Shown: positions 19,508 through 29,216, numbered from the stretch's first letter. The stretch is 64,000 nucleotides of DNA from Leishmania martiniquensis (GCF_017916325.1 NC_090136.1:64501-128500), one strand, 5' to 3'. Numbers and translations: made by a program. Notes: a model not told the origin generated them from the sequence alone.

Positions 19508-20527
19508 ATGACACAATCCGTTTCCATTGGCGCCGATCACAGGTTGGAGGCAACCACTTCAGACTGCGTCAGCTCTGTTCGCTTTTCGCCAAAAGAATGC
19601 CCGATGCTCATGACCGGTGTCGCCTCGTGGGACGGGACTTGCTCGATTTGGCAAGTTGCGCGGAACCCTGCTGGGGCGGTTATATCTCAGCCGACATGGA
19701 CAACAACACACGACAGCCCTTTACTCGCCATGTCCTTCTCTGCGGACGGGCGCGTCTTTTTTGGAGGATGCTCCAAGACAGCGGTCATGTGGGACCTGAA
19801 CTCGAATCAAAAGGCTGTCGTCGCATCGCACGATTTGCCAATTAGCTGCCTCGACTTTTTGTCTCTACCACAGACTATGAGCCAGCTGCTCATCACAGGA
19901 AGCTGGGACGGCAAGCTGCGCTGGTGGGACCTGAGGCAACAGAACTTTGTTAGGGAAGAAAATTTGGGTGAACCTGTTTTCGCACTGGAGGCGCAGAAAA
20001 CAGTACCTATGATGGCTGCCGCGACAGGTCGACTAGCTCATGTGTATGACGTACAGCAAATGCAGAAGGTCAACGAACTGAAGCTTCCTGACGTAATGAA
20101 ATTCAACCTTCGCTGCATCACGTGTGCACCACAGTATGACGGTGTCGGAGTCGGATCCTCGGAGGGACGTGTCTCCTTCATCAGCATGAAGGACGCGCCA
20201 GGATGCACATTCAAGGCTCACATCACCACAGAAAAATCGCACTATATTCTGAGCCAGACCAATTTTTGCGTGCATCACCCTACGCTGCCGCTTCTCCTTT
20301 CAGGTGGTGGCGATGGAAATTTGACAGTTATCAACCGCGCCGATCGAAAAGTCGTCAAAACGCTTCAATGCGAGCAAAAAGTAGGCACGCAAGCAATTCC
20401 TATCTCAGCGGGTGACATAAGCGCGGACGGCTCCCTTATTGCCTACGCACATAGCTATGACTGGGCCATGGGTAAGAGTGGCTACAAAAACCAACCAACC
20501 TCTGTTCACATTCGCCCACTATCGTAA
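19508..20527 (+). CDS. GLE2: RAE1/Gle2-type mRNA export WD40 protein
   Basis: The 339-residue WD40 propeller matches RAE1/Gle2, a nuclear pore-associated factor for mRNA export. Repeats are visible as VSSVRFSPKECPMLMTGVAS, SWDGTCSIWQV, LLAMSFSADGRVFFGGC, DLPISCLDFLS, ITGSWDGKLRWWDLR and HPTLPLLLSGGGDGNLTVIN. The ITGSWDxxLRWWDLR block and the closing DISADGSLIAYAHSYDWAMG are characteristic of RAE1. The first ATG is 19508; a slightly longer frame begins only with TTG. It is the first gene of the right polycistron. A CTACAG at 19409-19414 after a T/C-rich stretch is a plausible spliced-leader acceptor. Confidence 0.93.
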   Translation: MTQSVSIGADHRLEATTSDCVSSVRFSPKECPMLMTGVASWDGTCSIWQVARNPAGAVISQPTWTTTHDSPLLAMSFSADGRVFFGGCSKTAVMWDLNSNQKAVVASHDLPISCLDFLSLPQTMSQLLITGSWDGKLRWWDLRQQNFVREENLGEPVFALEAQKTVPMMAAATGRLAHVYDVQQMQKVNELKLPDVMKFNLRCITCAPQYDGVGVGSSEGRVSFISMKDAPGCTFKAHITTEKSHYILSQTNFCVHHPTLPLLLSGGGDGNLTVINRADRKVVKTLQCEQKVGTQAIPISAGDISADGSLIAYAHSYDWAMGKSGYKNQPTSVHIRPLS

Positions 20528-20979
20528 CAGGACTCCTGCGCACCTCTCAGGGCTATACTGTCGCTTGCCCAGCTTCAATTTACTGTCTGTATTTTTTCCT
20601 TGTCTGTGTATGCGCTGCAGAAGGTGAATTGTTTCGTAACGCTTGGCATTTTCGACTCTGATTTTTCAGAGCTCTCTCTCTCTTCGGGCGAAAAGAGAGA
20701 AAAAAGAACCTATTTGTTTTGCGCGATGTCAATTGATGTTTGATTGTCGCTTGAATACACGGTGAAAATAAGCCTAATCTTGAAGACGTAGTTCTCAGCG
20801 TTTCATGGCATTGGAGACACATGTCCTCTCACCCCCTTGCTGCCTCAATACTGTCGCTGCTCTTCTCTCATGCTCCCTCATTGTTTTTCTTTTCGTTTTT
20901 CGAGCCCGCCATATGGATTTCGGACCCTTTCTTTCCCATACCTCAAGCTAATCAAGTCACTTTTTCCTTGGTGCTCGTG
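20528..20979. other. Intergenic spacer with pyrimidine tract, no gene seen
   Basis: The tract at about 20881-20901 is T-rich and is followed by AG near 20903, which makes a plausible trans-splice acceptor for the next gene. The coding frame extends upstream through this tract to 20821, but that part is untranslated by this reading. Confidence 0.55.
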
Positions 20980-21612
20980 ATGCCGCCAAAAGAATACCAG
21001 TTTGGCTATGAGCTCAACTCAAAGCAGATTCGTGTGTACCAAACGAATGAGCTAGGCAGTGTGCAGCGTGCCATCACGGCTAATCTTCAGGAGTATCTGG
21101 CGTACGAAGGAATTCAAGAAGATGCCCCGACGTCTCTGAAGAATTTACTACTCAAAGTGCTCTCATTAGGCGTTGCAGCGGAAGTGTATGCACTTAGCAA
21201 ATTGCGCGTTCATGGTCTTCCGCTTACTTGCTCGATTCTCTTCTTCGGCGTGCTCATCGCGTTTCAAGCCGCCTGTAGTGTCCTACAAAAAAATGCGAAT
21301 GTTATATTCGTAGGAACGGGAGGGCCGATTGACGATCAATCGAGGTCGCAAAAGCCGTGCTTTCGCAAGTTGAAAAATCGCCGTGTGTGCTTTCGCATGA
21401 TGCAAGAAAGCGCATCCGCCCCAGTTGTTAGGCTTGAGGTACAGCTTATTGGGCCGCCTCGATTGTTTTCACCACCTATTGTCTACAGTCGAGTTGAAAA
21501 AACAATGCAGTACGGCCAGTTTTTCGGGTCCACCGGCTTCTTCTTTCCACCGCCATTACTAAAGCTTATTGATGAGATGTTAGAGTCGGTTGTGTCGAAA
21601 AAGCAAAAGTAG
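20980..21612 (+). CDS. Signal peptidase complex subunit 2-like protein (SPC25)
   Basis: The protein has 210 residues from ATG 20980 (MPPKEYQFGYELN). An N-terminal cytosolic part (VYQTNELGSVQRAITANLQE) leads to two close membrane segments, near LLLKVLSLGVAAEVYALSKL and LTCSILFFGVLIAFQAACSV, and a cytosolic C-terminal beta region with RLEVQLIG and YSRVEKTMQYGQFFGSTGFF. This matches the order in SPCS2, where a paired-helix anchor is followed by a domain ending FFDxxGxxxxDAY. SPCS2 is a non-catalytic subunit of the ER signal peptidase. I reject an upstream ATG at 20821 since it would place a pyrimidine tract inside the coding region. Sequence identity is low, so the call is probable rather than certain. 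Confidence 0.7.
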   Translation: MPPKEYQFGYELNSKQIRVYQTNELGSVQRAITANLQEYLAYEGIQEDAPTSLKNLLLKVLSLGVAAEVYALSKLRVHGLPLTCSILFFGVLIAFQAACSVLQKNANVIFVGTGGPIDDQSRSQKPCFRKLKNRRVCFRMMQESASAPVVRLEVQLIGPPRLFSPPIVYSRVEKTMQYGQFFGSTGFFFPPPLLKLIDEMLESVVSKKQK

Positions 21613-22168
21613 GCGAATTACCACTCTGAAAGAGGTAGCTCTTTTTAGTTGCTTCATTCCTTCGGTGTGGTGAACGCAGGCGCTTCCACTGCCTTCCCAC
21701 GTTGTTCTTGGGCGCTTGTTTCTCTCTCTTCTCTCCTTGTCGATGCCACGAAGGGTGAGCGACGCTTACAGAAAAAAAAGTCCCATTTTAGTCGCTCAAT
21801 TAATAGCACAAATTCCGTTTGTGCAACATGAGACTTTGCTGGTGCCTCGTTTAAAGTTTGCGTGCTTTATGCGCCTCATTCGAAGCACGAATAGCTGCAG
21901 CGCTTCACCCGAGATGCATTCTGTTTCCTGCATTTTCTCTCTGCTTTAAATCGAATATCTCTCCCTTTCTCATTGGTTTGCACGTGCTGATGTTAGGCTT
22001 TTCCCCTTTCTGATAGCAATTTGCGCCTGTTCTTTTAGCTTTTCGCTCCTCTGTCGTTTAACAGTAAGTGCAGTCTACGCACAGAACTCTCACAGCCACC
22101 AAAAGTTGATTTTCTCGTGTGCCAAGCAGAAAGTGTCACACTAACAGAACCAAAGATATTTGAAAAAA
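21613..22168. other. Intergenic spacer with splice signal, no gene seen
   Basis: It contains the 3' UTR of the SPC25-like gene and, at its right end, the pyrimidine tract and AG described separately. Nothing else is recognisable. Confidence 0.6.
22029..22064 (+). promoter_or_regulatory. Candidate trans-splice acceptor for the MPC2-like gene
   Basis: A T/C-rich tract (about 22029-22058) is followed by ACAG ending at 22064, about 105 nt before ATG 22169. No ATG occurs in between, so the following ATG would be the first in the mature mRNA. Confidence 0.6.
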
Positions 22169-22462
22169 ATGGTGTCTCAGAATTTCGTTCGCTACGTCGG
22201 CTACGCTGGTGCAGCCGCGAACTGGCTTATTCCAATCGCTGGTATTATGAACCTGCCCACACGCCCTATTTCTGACATAGATCCGCTCATGACAAGTGTT
22301 ATGTGTGCCTATAGCATGTTCTTTATGCGCTGGTCTGTCTCTATCCTTCCAGCAAACTATCCGCTCTTCGCATGCCACGCCACAAACAGTACCGTGCAAG
22401 CTGTCACACTTGGCCGCTGGTGCCTCGGCGCTGAAACGAAGCCGCACAAGGCCATTGAGTAA
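22169..22462 (+). CDS. MPC2: Mitochondrial pyruvate carrier subunit, MPC2-like
   Basis: This 97-residue protein begins MVSQNFVRYVGYAGAAANWL. The sequence follows the MPC fold: an amphipathic N-terminus, a first membrane segment ending in IAGIMNLPTRPISDID, a second containing SVMCAYSMFFMRWSVSILPANY, and a third near FACHATNSTVQAVTLGRW. The RWSxxIxPxNxxLF block is diagnostic. MPC1/MPC2 heteromers import pyruvate through the inner mitochondrial membrane. A seven-A run directly before the ATG resembles the A-rich leaders preferred in this group. Assignment to MPC2 rather than MPC1 rests on the N-terminal part and is fairly but not completely safe. Confidence 0.88.
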   Translation: MVSQNFVRYVGYAGAAANWLIPIAGIMNLPTRPISDIDPLMTSVMCAYSMFFMRWSVSILPANYPLFACHATNSTVQAVTLGRWCLGAETKPHKAIE

Positions 22463-23392
22463 GACGATTTCGTGTGCTTTGTGTACTATGCTTTCCCCTT
22501 GCTCTCATCTAGCCAATGGGCCCACACTCAGTATCCTGTAGTAGACCTGGTGTAGATGTAGGCGGAAAGAGAGTCATCAGCACCGCTTGACAGCCCTCTC
22601 TGTGAAGTAGGCTAGCTTCATTTACTAAGAATCGTATTCGGCATCAGTAGCAGTGAAAGTGGGCTCTCTTTGCCGTCACTTTGTGAGTGAATTGCACTTC
22701 CAAATCACAAAAAGAGTGCTTAGAAGCGCACGCTTTAAGGGGAAGACCAACTACTACGTGACAGAGCGGTGGAGAAGCTTTGATGTGCAGCTTTGTGGCA
22801 TCTTTCTTCCACCAATTCTTAGCTTCCTCCGTCCTCCGACGGCGGTGATCTGGTGCCCCTAAGGTTGGCTACGATCTGAAAGGAACAAAGAAGAACCAGT
22901 TAGGGTGGCATGTCAGAAGGCAACTTATGCGAGCAGTGCCTAAGAGCCTGAGCATACCAAGAATGCCCCATACAGCCACCCCTTGACATGCCTCCTGGAG
23001 GAAACGCTCCGCATCCGACACGTCTGGCAGCGCTAGCTGTTTCGCCATCTGCGCACTCTCGGATCGATGAAAAGGGATCATCGCCGTCTGCCAGTGCCGC
23101 TGTTTTTTTTCTGCTTCTCACCGTTTCCCATTTCTCATCTCCGAGGAGGGAAAGGGATATGATGCTCTGCCTATTTCACCAACGCGTGTAACAGCACAAA
23201 ATGCCGCCATGGCGACATCGATTCTGTCTCTCCTATTTACACCATCCCTGGTTTTCGCACAAAACACACCGAACGTCACCGCTCCTTTGTTCACACTTGC
23301 ATTCATATGAACGCATAGTTTCCCTTTATTTTTTTTGCTCTCCTCTTCAACTCGCTCGATGTGAAGAGTCACGAGCCGAAAGCTTTTGATGA
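22463..23392. other. Intergenic spacer, no gene seen
   Basis: Spacer of 930 bp in the less GC-rich zone. T-rich tracts near 23102-23110 and 23325-23350 are suitable polypyrimidine tracts for the next gene. A 69-codon frame at 22653-22862 has no recognisable features. Confidence 0.55.
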
Positions 23393-24196
23393 ATGATACT
23401 TCATCTGCTGCCTGAGGCGATGAATGATAATAGTGTGGAGCTGCAGCGAGCCAGGCGCCGCTACAAAGCGTTGCTTCGCGAGCGGGAGTCGCTAGCAAGC
23501 TCTGGCGCCATCGATCCGGTGGTCCAGGATGAAATTCGCAAGTTGGAGGGCAACTACGCCGAACTAAGGCCGCCTTTGCGGCCACCACTGCCAGACCATT
23601 GGGTTGCCCCATCTCCACCAACGGTGCCCTCAGCAACTAGCAAAGAAACTGAGACGCTGTCGTCGATTATGACATGCACCGTCTCGCCGTCCAGTGAACT
23701 GCAGCTGAAACATTCCATGCAGCAGCCGTGCGTCCCGACGGAGAAGCGGTGCGTTAAAGATGTAGACGAAGAGTCCAAGAACCACACAGCACAGTCGCAT
23801 GCTGGTGTGCAGCCTCCTGCAGGGCGCGATAGCTGCTTTGTTCTCTTCCTCCTCCGGCTGTTCAATGAAGCCCATCAAAAGTCTCTGCTGGGGCGCCGGA
23901 ACTGCGCGGCCATCGTATTTCTTTCGATAGCCATCGCTGCGTTGCACTGCACAGTGCTTGACCCGTCGTCCATGATCGGCTCCCTTGTCACGCCCTCCCT
24001 ATTCTGCTGCCTCGTACACGCACACAACCTCGCTTCATTGTATGCGAGCCAGCGGCAGCGGCTGAGTGTTCCCATGCTCGTCGTGTACGTCTGCTTCGAC
24101 GCCGTTCCGTCGATCGCCCTTGACGTGGTCATCTACCACCTTTCCTTGACATTGATGGGGTTCTGTGGCGTTCGCCCAGCGTCTTTTGCTTGCTGA
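23393..24196 (+). CDS. Conserved-looking hypothetical membrane protein
   Basis: I do not recognise the family. The 267-residue frame starts at ATG 23393; ATG 23420 would give MNDNSVELQRARRRYK and is equally possible. Residues 12-60 are a charged helix (RARRRYKALLRERESLASS), probably coiled. A Pro-rich and Ser-rich linker follows. The C-terminal third is hydrophobic, with three likely membrane segments near AAIVFLSIAIAALHC, MIGSLVTPSLFCCLV and LVVYVCFDAVPSIALDVVIY. The layout suggests a tail-anchored or polytopic membrane protein with a cytosolic N-terminus. Base use is intermediate between the strand-switch zone and the GC-rich right arm. Confidence 0.7.
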   Translation: MILHLLPEAMNDNSVELQRARRRYKALLRERESLASSGAIDPVVQDEIRKLEGNYAELRPPLRPPLPDHWVAPSPPTVPSATSKETETLSSIMTCTVSPSSELQLKHSMQQPCVPTEKRCVKDVDEESKNHTAQSHAGVQPPAGRDSCFVLFLLRLFNEAHQKSLLGRRNCAAIVFLSIAIAALHCTVLDPSSMIGSLVTPSLFCCLVHAHNLASLYASQRQRLSVPMLVVYVCFDAVPSIALDVVIYHLSLTLMGFCGVRPASFAC

Positions 24197-25644
24197 GCGC
24201 GGGCGCCTTTGCAGCTGCCTCCCTCTCCGCAGCACATACCCCCTTACGTGAGGCATGCGAGAGCGCCTTTTTTTTGTCGCTTTCTTCAGTGGTCTCGTTG
24301 CACAGATAGCAACGTGTCTTTGGAGGGAAGAGGGGGGGAGGAGGGAGGCTGGCTCAACCACATCCACACACACACACACGCACGCACGCACAGAAACATG
24401 CCAGCGGTCGTGCCGACACCAACTGCGTGGATTACAGACTCGGCCATCCATCTGCGGCGCTGGGCCGGCATCCCAGATGGCCAGCAGGGCATGCATGAAT
24501 GCTTAGATGAAGCCGTCAAGCTCAGTCCCCAGGTCCGTCTCGCGCCCATCTGTGCAGCGGGCATCCAAGCGCCGGGGATGGGGATGAAAAGAGCCGGTTG
24601 AACGCATCGCCCGATTTGGGCGGCAGAGCGGCTCGTCCAGGGCAGGGAGAACTCAGCTGTGGTGCGGTGGTGTCGGGTGAGCTCCTGCTATGGATGCGCG
24701 TGTACAAAGAGAAGCAAGAAAAAAAAGATCCGGCTTTTTCGTCCCTCTCTCACGACGGACTCACGGACGAAAACCGGCGAAGCAAGTCTGTGTACGGTGT
24801 GTGTGTGTGTAAAGTCGTGGTGGGATAAGCGCTCGCGTTCAGATATAGGTGCTGAGTGGCGCAAGTCCACCACTCGTTGAGTGAGGACGGATGGCAAGCA
24901 AATGTGCCCGGCGGCTCTGTGGCAGACAAACAAAAAAAATAATCTCTCCGCGCGTCTTCTCTTGCGCCCTTTCTTGCCTTCTCCGTGTCCGCGTCTCTGT
25001 CTGCCTGTGCCTGTCCCATGGCTGCTGCAGTTGCGATCACGGCTCCCTTCATGTCTGCTCCAGTGTGTGTGTGTGTGAGAGAGAGAGACAGAGAGGACTG
25101 CAAAGGCCGGCCCCTTTTCATGTTCATCGTACGGGTCGCCTTTCTGTTTTTTTTTGTTTGGTCGTTGACAATCTGCACTGCCGCCTTCTCTTCTCTCTCT
25201 TCTCTCTCGTACGAGACAGATAACAGCAGAAACAAAAGCGGAACGACACACGCACCGGTACACCGTCACACAGAGACAGTCACATACAGTTACTCATAGA
25301 GCGACATACATCTATACAAATATATATATATATATATACGTGGTACAGGCAACGTCTACGTCAACCCCTCCCCCAAAAAACGCACACACGCACACACACA
25401 CACCTTCTCTCTCGGCCTCTGTTCCCTCCTCCGTCATTTTTCCTTTTTGTTGCTGTTGCTGCTGTCGCTGTTTGCGACGGGGCCATCCGAGGGCGAACGG
25501 TGCGGGAGGAACAGGGAGGCGTGCACGAACTTCTGCGAAGGTGCCTCTGCCGTTCTCCTCACCATCACCACCGCCCTGCGCCTTTCCGCTCGGCGGACGG
25601 TGTGCGCGTGTGTGTGTGTGGGGGAGGGGGGGGTCGACGCCGCA
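24197..25644. other. Intergenic spacer rich in simple repeats, with possible retroposon relic
   Basis: It holds a CA/CG repeat at 24364-24390, the possible retroposon relic at 24400-24730, a GT repeat near 24798-24810, GA repeats near 25076-25096, an alternating AT tract at 25320-25338, a CA repeat near 25383-25402 and a T/C-rich tract near 25405-25460 close to the next gene. Confidence 0.55.
24400..24730. repeat. Possible SIDER-type degenerate retroposon
   Basis: About 330 bp of complex sequence sits between simple repeats, has no intact frame, and ends in an A-rich stretch (AAGCAAGAAAAAAAAG at about 24712-24728). An A-rich end and a location in a 3' UTR are features of Leishmania SIDER elements. 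I cannot align it to the family from memory. Confidence 0.35.
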
Positions 25645-27879
25645 ATGTGCTCCCTCGAGTCGCTTTTGAGCGCACCAACAGACATCATCGCTGAGTGCCC
25701 CGTTATTGGGCCTAGCGATGTGCAGCTGGTGGCAGCCCATCTCGAGGCTATCCTGCAAAAGTGCCTCTACTGCGTCCGCCTGAAGCTACCCCATCCGTTA
25801 GGAGTGCTCCTCACAGTCATTGGTGACGCTGGTGATCTTCAGGCGCATAAAGTGTGCGTGGGCCTGCTGCAGCCGGCTGAGGAGGGCACGTGTGCTGACC
25901 TCTTCTGCGACTTGTCGGCGCAGCTGCTGGCGCGCCGATACGCGGCGTTTCGTTTGGAGTTCGATGTGGAGGTATTCTTTAAGGTGATGCAGCTGTTTTG
26001 CTGCTCAGCGCCACTGAAGGATCGCCTCGGGGCGCGCCTTGGCGATGTGCTTCTCGGCTTCCTCAAGGACGTAGACCTGCACGCAGACGACTACCGCGTG
26101 CACCGAAACTGCTGCAGCGCCCTCATATCTCTTCTGCGTGGGTCGCAGGCGAACAAAAACCGCTTCGGTCCCGAGTGCGCCACCATCGCCGCCTGCCTCG
26201 ACGCCTCCAGCGATTTCTTCTTCCAGATGCAGTGCGTCGAGGTGCTCTACCGACTGTACAAGCATTGCCACACCTTCCTTACCCATGCCGCGGCACCAGG
26301 CGCGTCCGCATCATTATGCCCATCGTCGATCAACGCAATGGCGTCGGGGGTATCCATCAATCCATATCTCCTGCGCGGCATCGAGGAGCTGCCGAACGAC
26401 AGCACGCTTCTCATCTGCATCCACCAGTTACTGGACAACTACAACCGTGACGTACACCCAGACAAGATCTTAACGTTTGCGGTCCTGCACATCGATGTGG
26501 CTGGGGCGACGGTGGCTTGCGCGACGACGCTGTACTTCTCGCCGTTGTTGCTACTTGTTCCGCTTTGGGGCACCGGTAGCAGCAGCAGCAGTGGTGGTGG
26601 TGGCGGCTATCTCACGATCCCGTACGAGCACGTCCGCTCCGTCAAGTTGACGAAGGAGCACAAACTGGAGCTGCGCCTGTCTGTCATTCCCGCAAAGCTC
26701 TCGCACGTCATGAGCCTGACAGAAAACGGGATGGACAGGCTCCACGTCTCGCTGACCCGCACCACAATGCGCGACCTGCGCACGTCTGTCGTGCATGAGT
26801 GGGTGGCGGAGCGGAAGCGCACGGCACCGCGTCGCGTGATGCCGCCGGTACCTCCTCCATGCCAGACAGAGGCGGAAAGAGGGGGCCAGGCCCCGCCCAC
26901 CACCGCATCGACCTCACCCGCGCCGCCATCGTTGTCTCAGGCCAGCAGTCGTGCAGAATCCACCGCGCGCCTGCCGTTGAAGACGACCATGACTGAGCGG
27001 CCGGTGAACACCCATCTGGGCGGCGCAATAGACCGCCAGCCGCAGCCACTTGCACGGGGCAAGTCGGCGCACCCTCAGCTCAGTGAGACCGTGAGCCAGC
27101 TGCAGGGCCAATACGAGCAGGGCACACCAGTGCACACGAGCGGCAGCGGCGAGTACGCCGCCGCGGACGCGGAGGGACCGAGGCCGTCGGGGCGTGCATG
27201 CCTAGCAGAGGTACACCGCGCTGCTTCGCTGAAGGCGACACGGTACCGCGAGGAGCAGCGCGAAGCGCTTCAGTGCGCCGTGAGCTCGGTAAAAGAGGAG
27301 CTGGAGGAGCTGCATCGCTGGAGCGCGCGAGAGCGTGATCAGTACGAGGCGCGCTTCCGCGAAGACATGGAAGTGGTTCGGCGGTCAGAAGCCGTACTGA
27401 AAGAGAGCGCTACGAACTGTGTGCGGGCCTTGAACGTGGAACTAGAGGATGTGCAAGCCCTCGGCGCTCTCTTGAAGGGCGAGGTGGACAAGCTGCGGGA
27501 GCGACTCGCCAAGTCGCTTGGCAAGTCCGAGGGCGTCGAGGAGGCGCTCCTTGCGCGCATAAAACAGATGGTCGACACCCAGATGCGCAGCATGGAGGTG
27601 GCGATGCTGTCGGTGGATGCGTCGGCTTCCTCCTCTGCCACCAACGCTGGTGTCTCCATCGGCGACGTCTCACACTACATTGCACAGCGGATGCAGGCCA
27701 TCAGCAGTGGAGCGGTGAAGGTCGGTGCCGCTGGCGCGGGGGCGTGTACGGCGGCGGCGGGAAGTGCGGCCATCTCCGCTGGAGGCGCTGGCGGTGGCCG
27801 AGCTGAGACGGCGCGGCATCGACCGCAGGAGCAGCAGCATCCGCGGCCGCGAAAAGAGCACCGCGTGGACTCTCTGTGA
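25645..27879 (+). CDS. Helical-repeat plus coiled-coil protein, possibly SYCP2/KKT17-18-like
   Basis: The 744-residue protein starts at ATG 25645 (MCSLESLLSAPTD); the longer frame opens only with TTG. Residues about 1-230 look like ARM-type helical repeats (ALISLLRGSQANKNRFGPEC, CVEVLYRLYKHC). Residues about 280-400 look beta-rich, with GYLTIPYEHVRSVKLTKEHK and LELRLSVIP, in the manner of a PH/Spt16-like fold. A Pro/Ser-rich linker follows, then a coiled coil at about 520-640 (SVKEELEELHRWSARERDQY). ARM, PH-like and coiled coil in this order is the architecture of SYCP2 and of the kinetoplastid kinetochore proteins KKT17/KKT18. That assignment is a hypothesis; the sequence match I can see is weak. 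The C-terminal tail is Ala/Gly-rich. Confidence 0.8.
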   Translation: MCSLESLLSAPTDIIAECPVIGPSDVQLVAAHLEAILQKCLYCVRLKLPHPLGVLLTVIGDAGDLQAHKVCVGLLQPAEEGTCADLFCDLSAQLLARRYAAFRLEFDVEVFFKVMQLFCCSAPLKDRLGARLGDVLLGFLKDVDLHADDYRVHRNCCSALISLLRGSQANKNRFGPECATIAACLDASSDFFFQMQCVEVLYRLYKHCHTFLTHAAAPGASASLCPSSINAMASGVSINPYLLRGIEELPNDSTLLICIHQLLDNYNRDVHPDKILTFAVLHIDVAGATVACATTLYFSPLLLLVPLWGTGSSSSSGGGGGYLTIPYEHVRSVKLTKEHKLELRLSVIPAKLSHVMSLTENGMDRLHVSLTRTTMRDLRTSVVHEWVAERKRTAPRRVMPPVPPPCQTEAERGGQAPPTTASTSPAPPSLSQASSRAESTARLPLKTTMTERPVNTHLGGAIDRQPQPLARGKSAHPQLSETVSQLQGQYEQGTPVHTSGSGEYAAADAEGPRPSGRACLAEVHRAASLKATRYREEQREALQCAVSSVKEELEELHRWSARERDQYEARFREDMEVVRRSEAVLKESATNCVRALNVELEDVQALGALLKGEVDKLRERLAKSLGKSEGVEEALLARIKQMVDTQMRSMEVAMLSVDASASSSATNAGVSIGDVSHYIAQRMQAISSGAVKVGAAGAGACTAAAGSAAISAGGAGGGRAETARHRPQEQQHPRPRKEHRVDSL

Positions 27880-28637
27880 GCCGAAAGCAGACGAAGCGGA
27901 GGGGAAGACAGGACTGCGCGCGCGTACTCATTTTACAACCCCTTCACACACACACACACACGCACCTCACCCTCTCCCTCTGGACAGACGATGTACCGTC
28001 ACTGTCTGCTGTCGTTTCGGCTGCTTCTCCGCCTTTCTCCTACCCCACACTCCTGGTGTTCTCTGAGGACGGTGGTGCCGTTGGCGCTTGTGTGTGTATT
28101 TGTGTATGTGTGTGTGTGTGTGTGTGTGTGAAAGGTGGGGCAGGAGAAGCACAGGTGACGCCAGTGGACGTTGACGATGGCGTTGGTGGTGCATGTGAGC
28201 GTGCGTGGACGCAGCAACAACCACAAAGGGAATGTGTGATGGGGAGGGAGGGGACTCCCTCTCGCGTCTTCCGCCATTCACCCCCCCCCTCTGCCCTCCT
28301 CTGTGTTGTGTGTGTGTGTGTATGGGTGGGCGCATGTACACCCACCCCCCTCCCCCCACACACACATCCCTCACCGTCTCTTTGTGCTCGCCTTTTCGTC
28401 CAGACTGTTGTGCGCCCCCTCCCCCTCCACACCCCCACCCCCACACACACACACACACGTACGCAGCGCCATCCTTCACCGCGTGCAAAACCGTTCCGGC
28501 CTCGGCGTACGACATCTACAGAGGAGAAGAATAAGAAGAGTGAGCGTATGAGGAGGAGGAGGAGCGGCGCCATCGAAGGGACGCACACGCGCAAAAAGGG
28601 GGGCGAGAACGCCTTCAGAAGGGTCGGTGCTGCAGCC
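27880..28637. other. Intergenic spacer dominated by CA/GT repeats
   Basis: It contains CA at 27947-27962, a long GT tract near 28102-28130, C-runs near 28279-28287, further GT near 28306-28321 and CA near 28440-28458. An in-frame ATG at 28548 could extend the next gene by 30 codons. Confidence 0.6.
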
Positions 28638-29216
28638 ATGGCGCCTCCACGTGGCCGCACCGCGGCCACCGGAGCGGTGGCCCGCTCGTCGATGCGCCTG
28701 CCCTTCGCAGCTGCCATATGCCGCCCCCATCTCGCCACTGCAATCCGCTGTGCCTCTCTTCGCTTCCTGGTCGCGGCCGCGGCTTCGACGGCCACCATCG
28801 CGTCTTCATCGAGCGCGCTCGGGTGCGGCAGCCGCACCTTCTACGACAAGATCCGCAAGAAGCGCGACGGCAGTGAAGGGGAGGGACCAGAGGAAATGTT
28901 TCAGGATTTTCCCAAGCACCCTCATCGGCAGCGGGTCCCGGCTGCGCTGCACAAGTGCAACAAAGACGCAGTCGACAATGCGGAGAAGCTCCACGGTATC
29001 TTCTGCGCTGTCCTCTTTCTGGGCTTCGGCGCCCTGATCTGCCTGCTGAACCCGTTTCAGCGCGACCCGTACGACCGCCCCAATGGGTACGGGTGGACAG
29101 AGCCCAAGATGGTCTACGGCAGCAGCGACCTCGCCCATGGCAGCAACAGCAGTGGTGGTAGCAGAGGTGAAAGCGAAGCGATGGTGAGCATCCGAGGACG
29201 CGTAGAGGACGTATGA
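28638..29216 (+). CDS. Hypothetical mitochondrial membrane protein
   Basis: The 192-residue reading from ATG 28638 (MAPPRGRTAATG) has an N-terminal region of about 60 residues rich in Ala, Ser and Arg with no acidic residues, the composition of a mitochondrial presequence. A single membrane segment follows (LHGIFCAVLFLGFGALICLL), and then a conserved-looking tail with NPFQRDPYDRPNGYGWTEPK. This layout recalls small single-span subunits of trypanosomatid respiratory complexes, but I cannot name one. An upstream ATG at 28548 is in frame and would add Arg-rich sequence, so the start is uncertain. Continuous low-complexity frame before that is not coding in my view. Confidence 0.7.
   Translation: MAPPRGRTAATGAVARSSMRLPFAAAICRPHLATAIRCASLRFLVAAAASTATIASSSSALGCGSRTFYDKIRKKRDGSEGEGPEEMFQDFPKHPHRQRVPAALHKCNKDAVDNAEKLHGIFCAVLFLGFGALICLLNPFQRDPYDRPNGYGWTEPKMVYGSSDLAHGSNSSGGSRGESEAMVSIRGRVEDV

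Noticed and set aside
20821..20979. Upstream ATG extending the SPC25-like gene
   Set aside because: It lies inside or before the pyrimidine tract expected at the splice site, and the added residues are hydrophobic without counterpart in the family.
22653..22862. 69-codon plus-strand frame between MPC2-like gene and the membrane protein
   Set aside because: Short, no recognisable features; possible but unsupported.
27876..28637. Long open frame ahead of the mitochondrial membrane protein
   Set aside because: Consists of CA/GT microsatellite translations (THTHT, CVCVC), so it is UTR.
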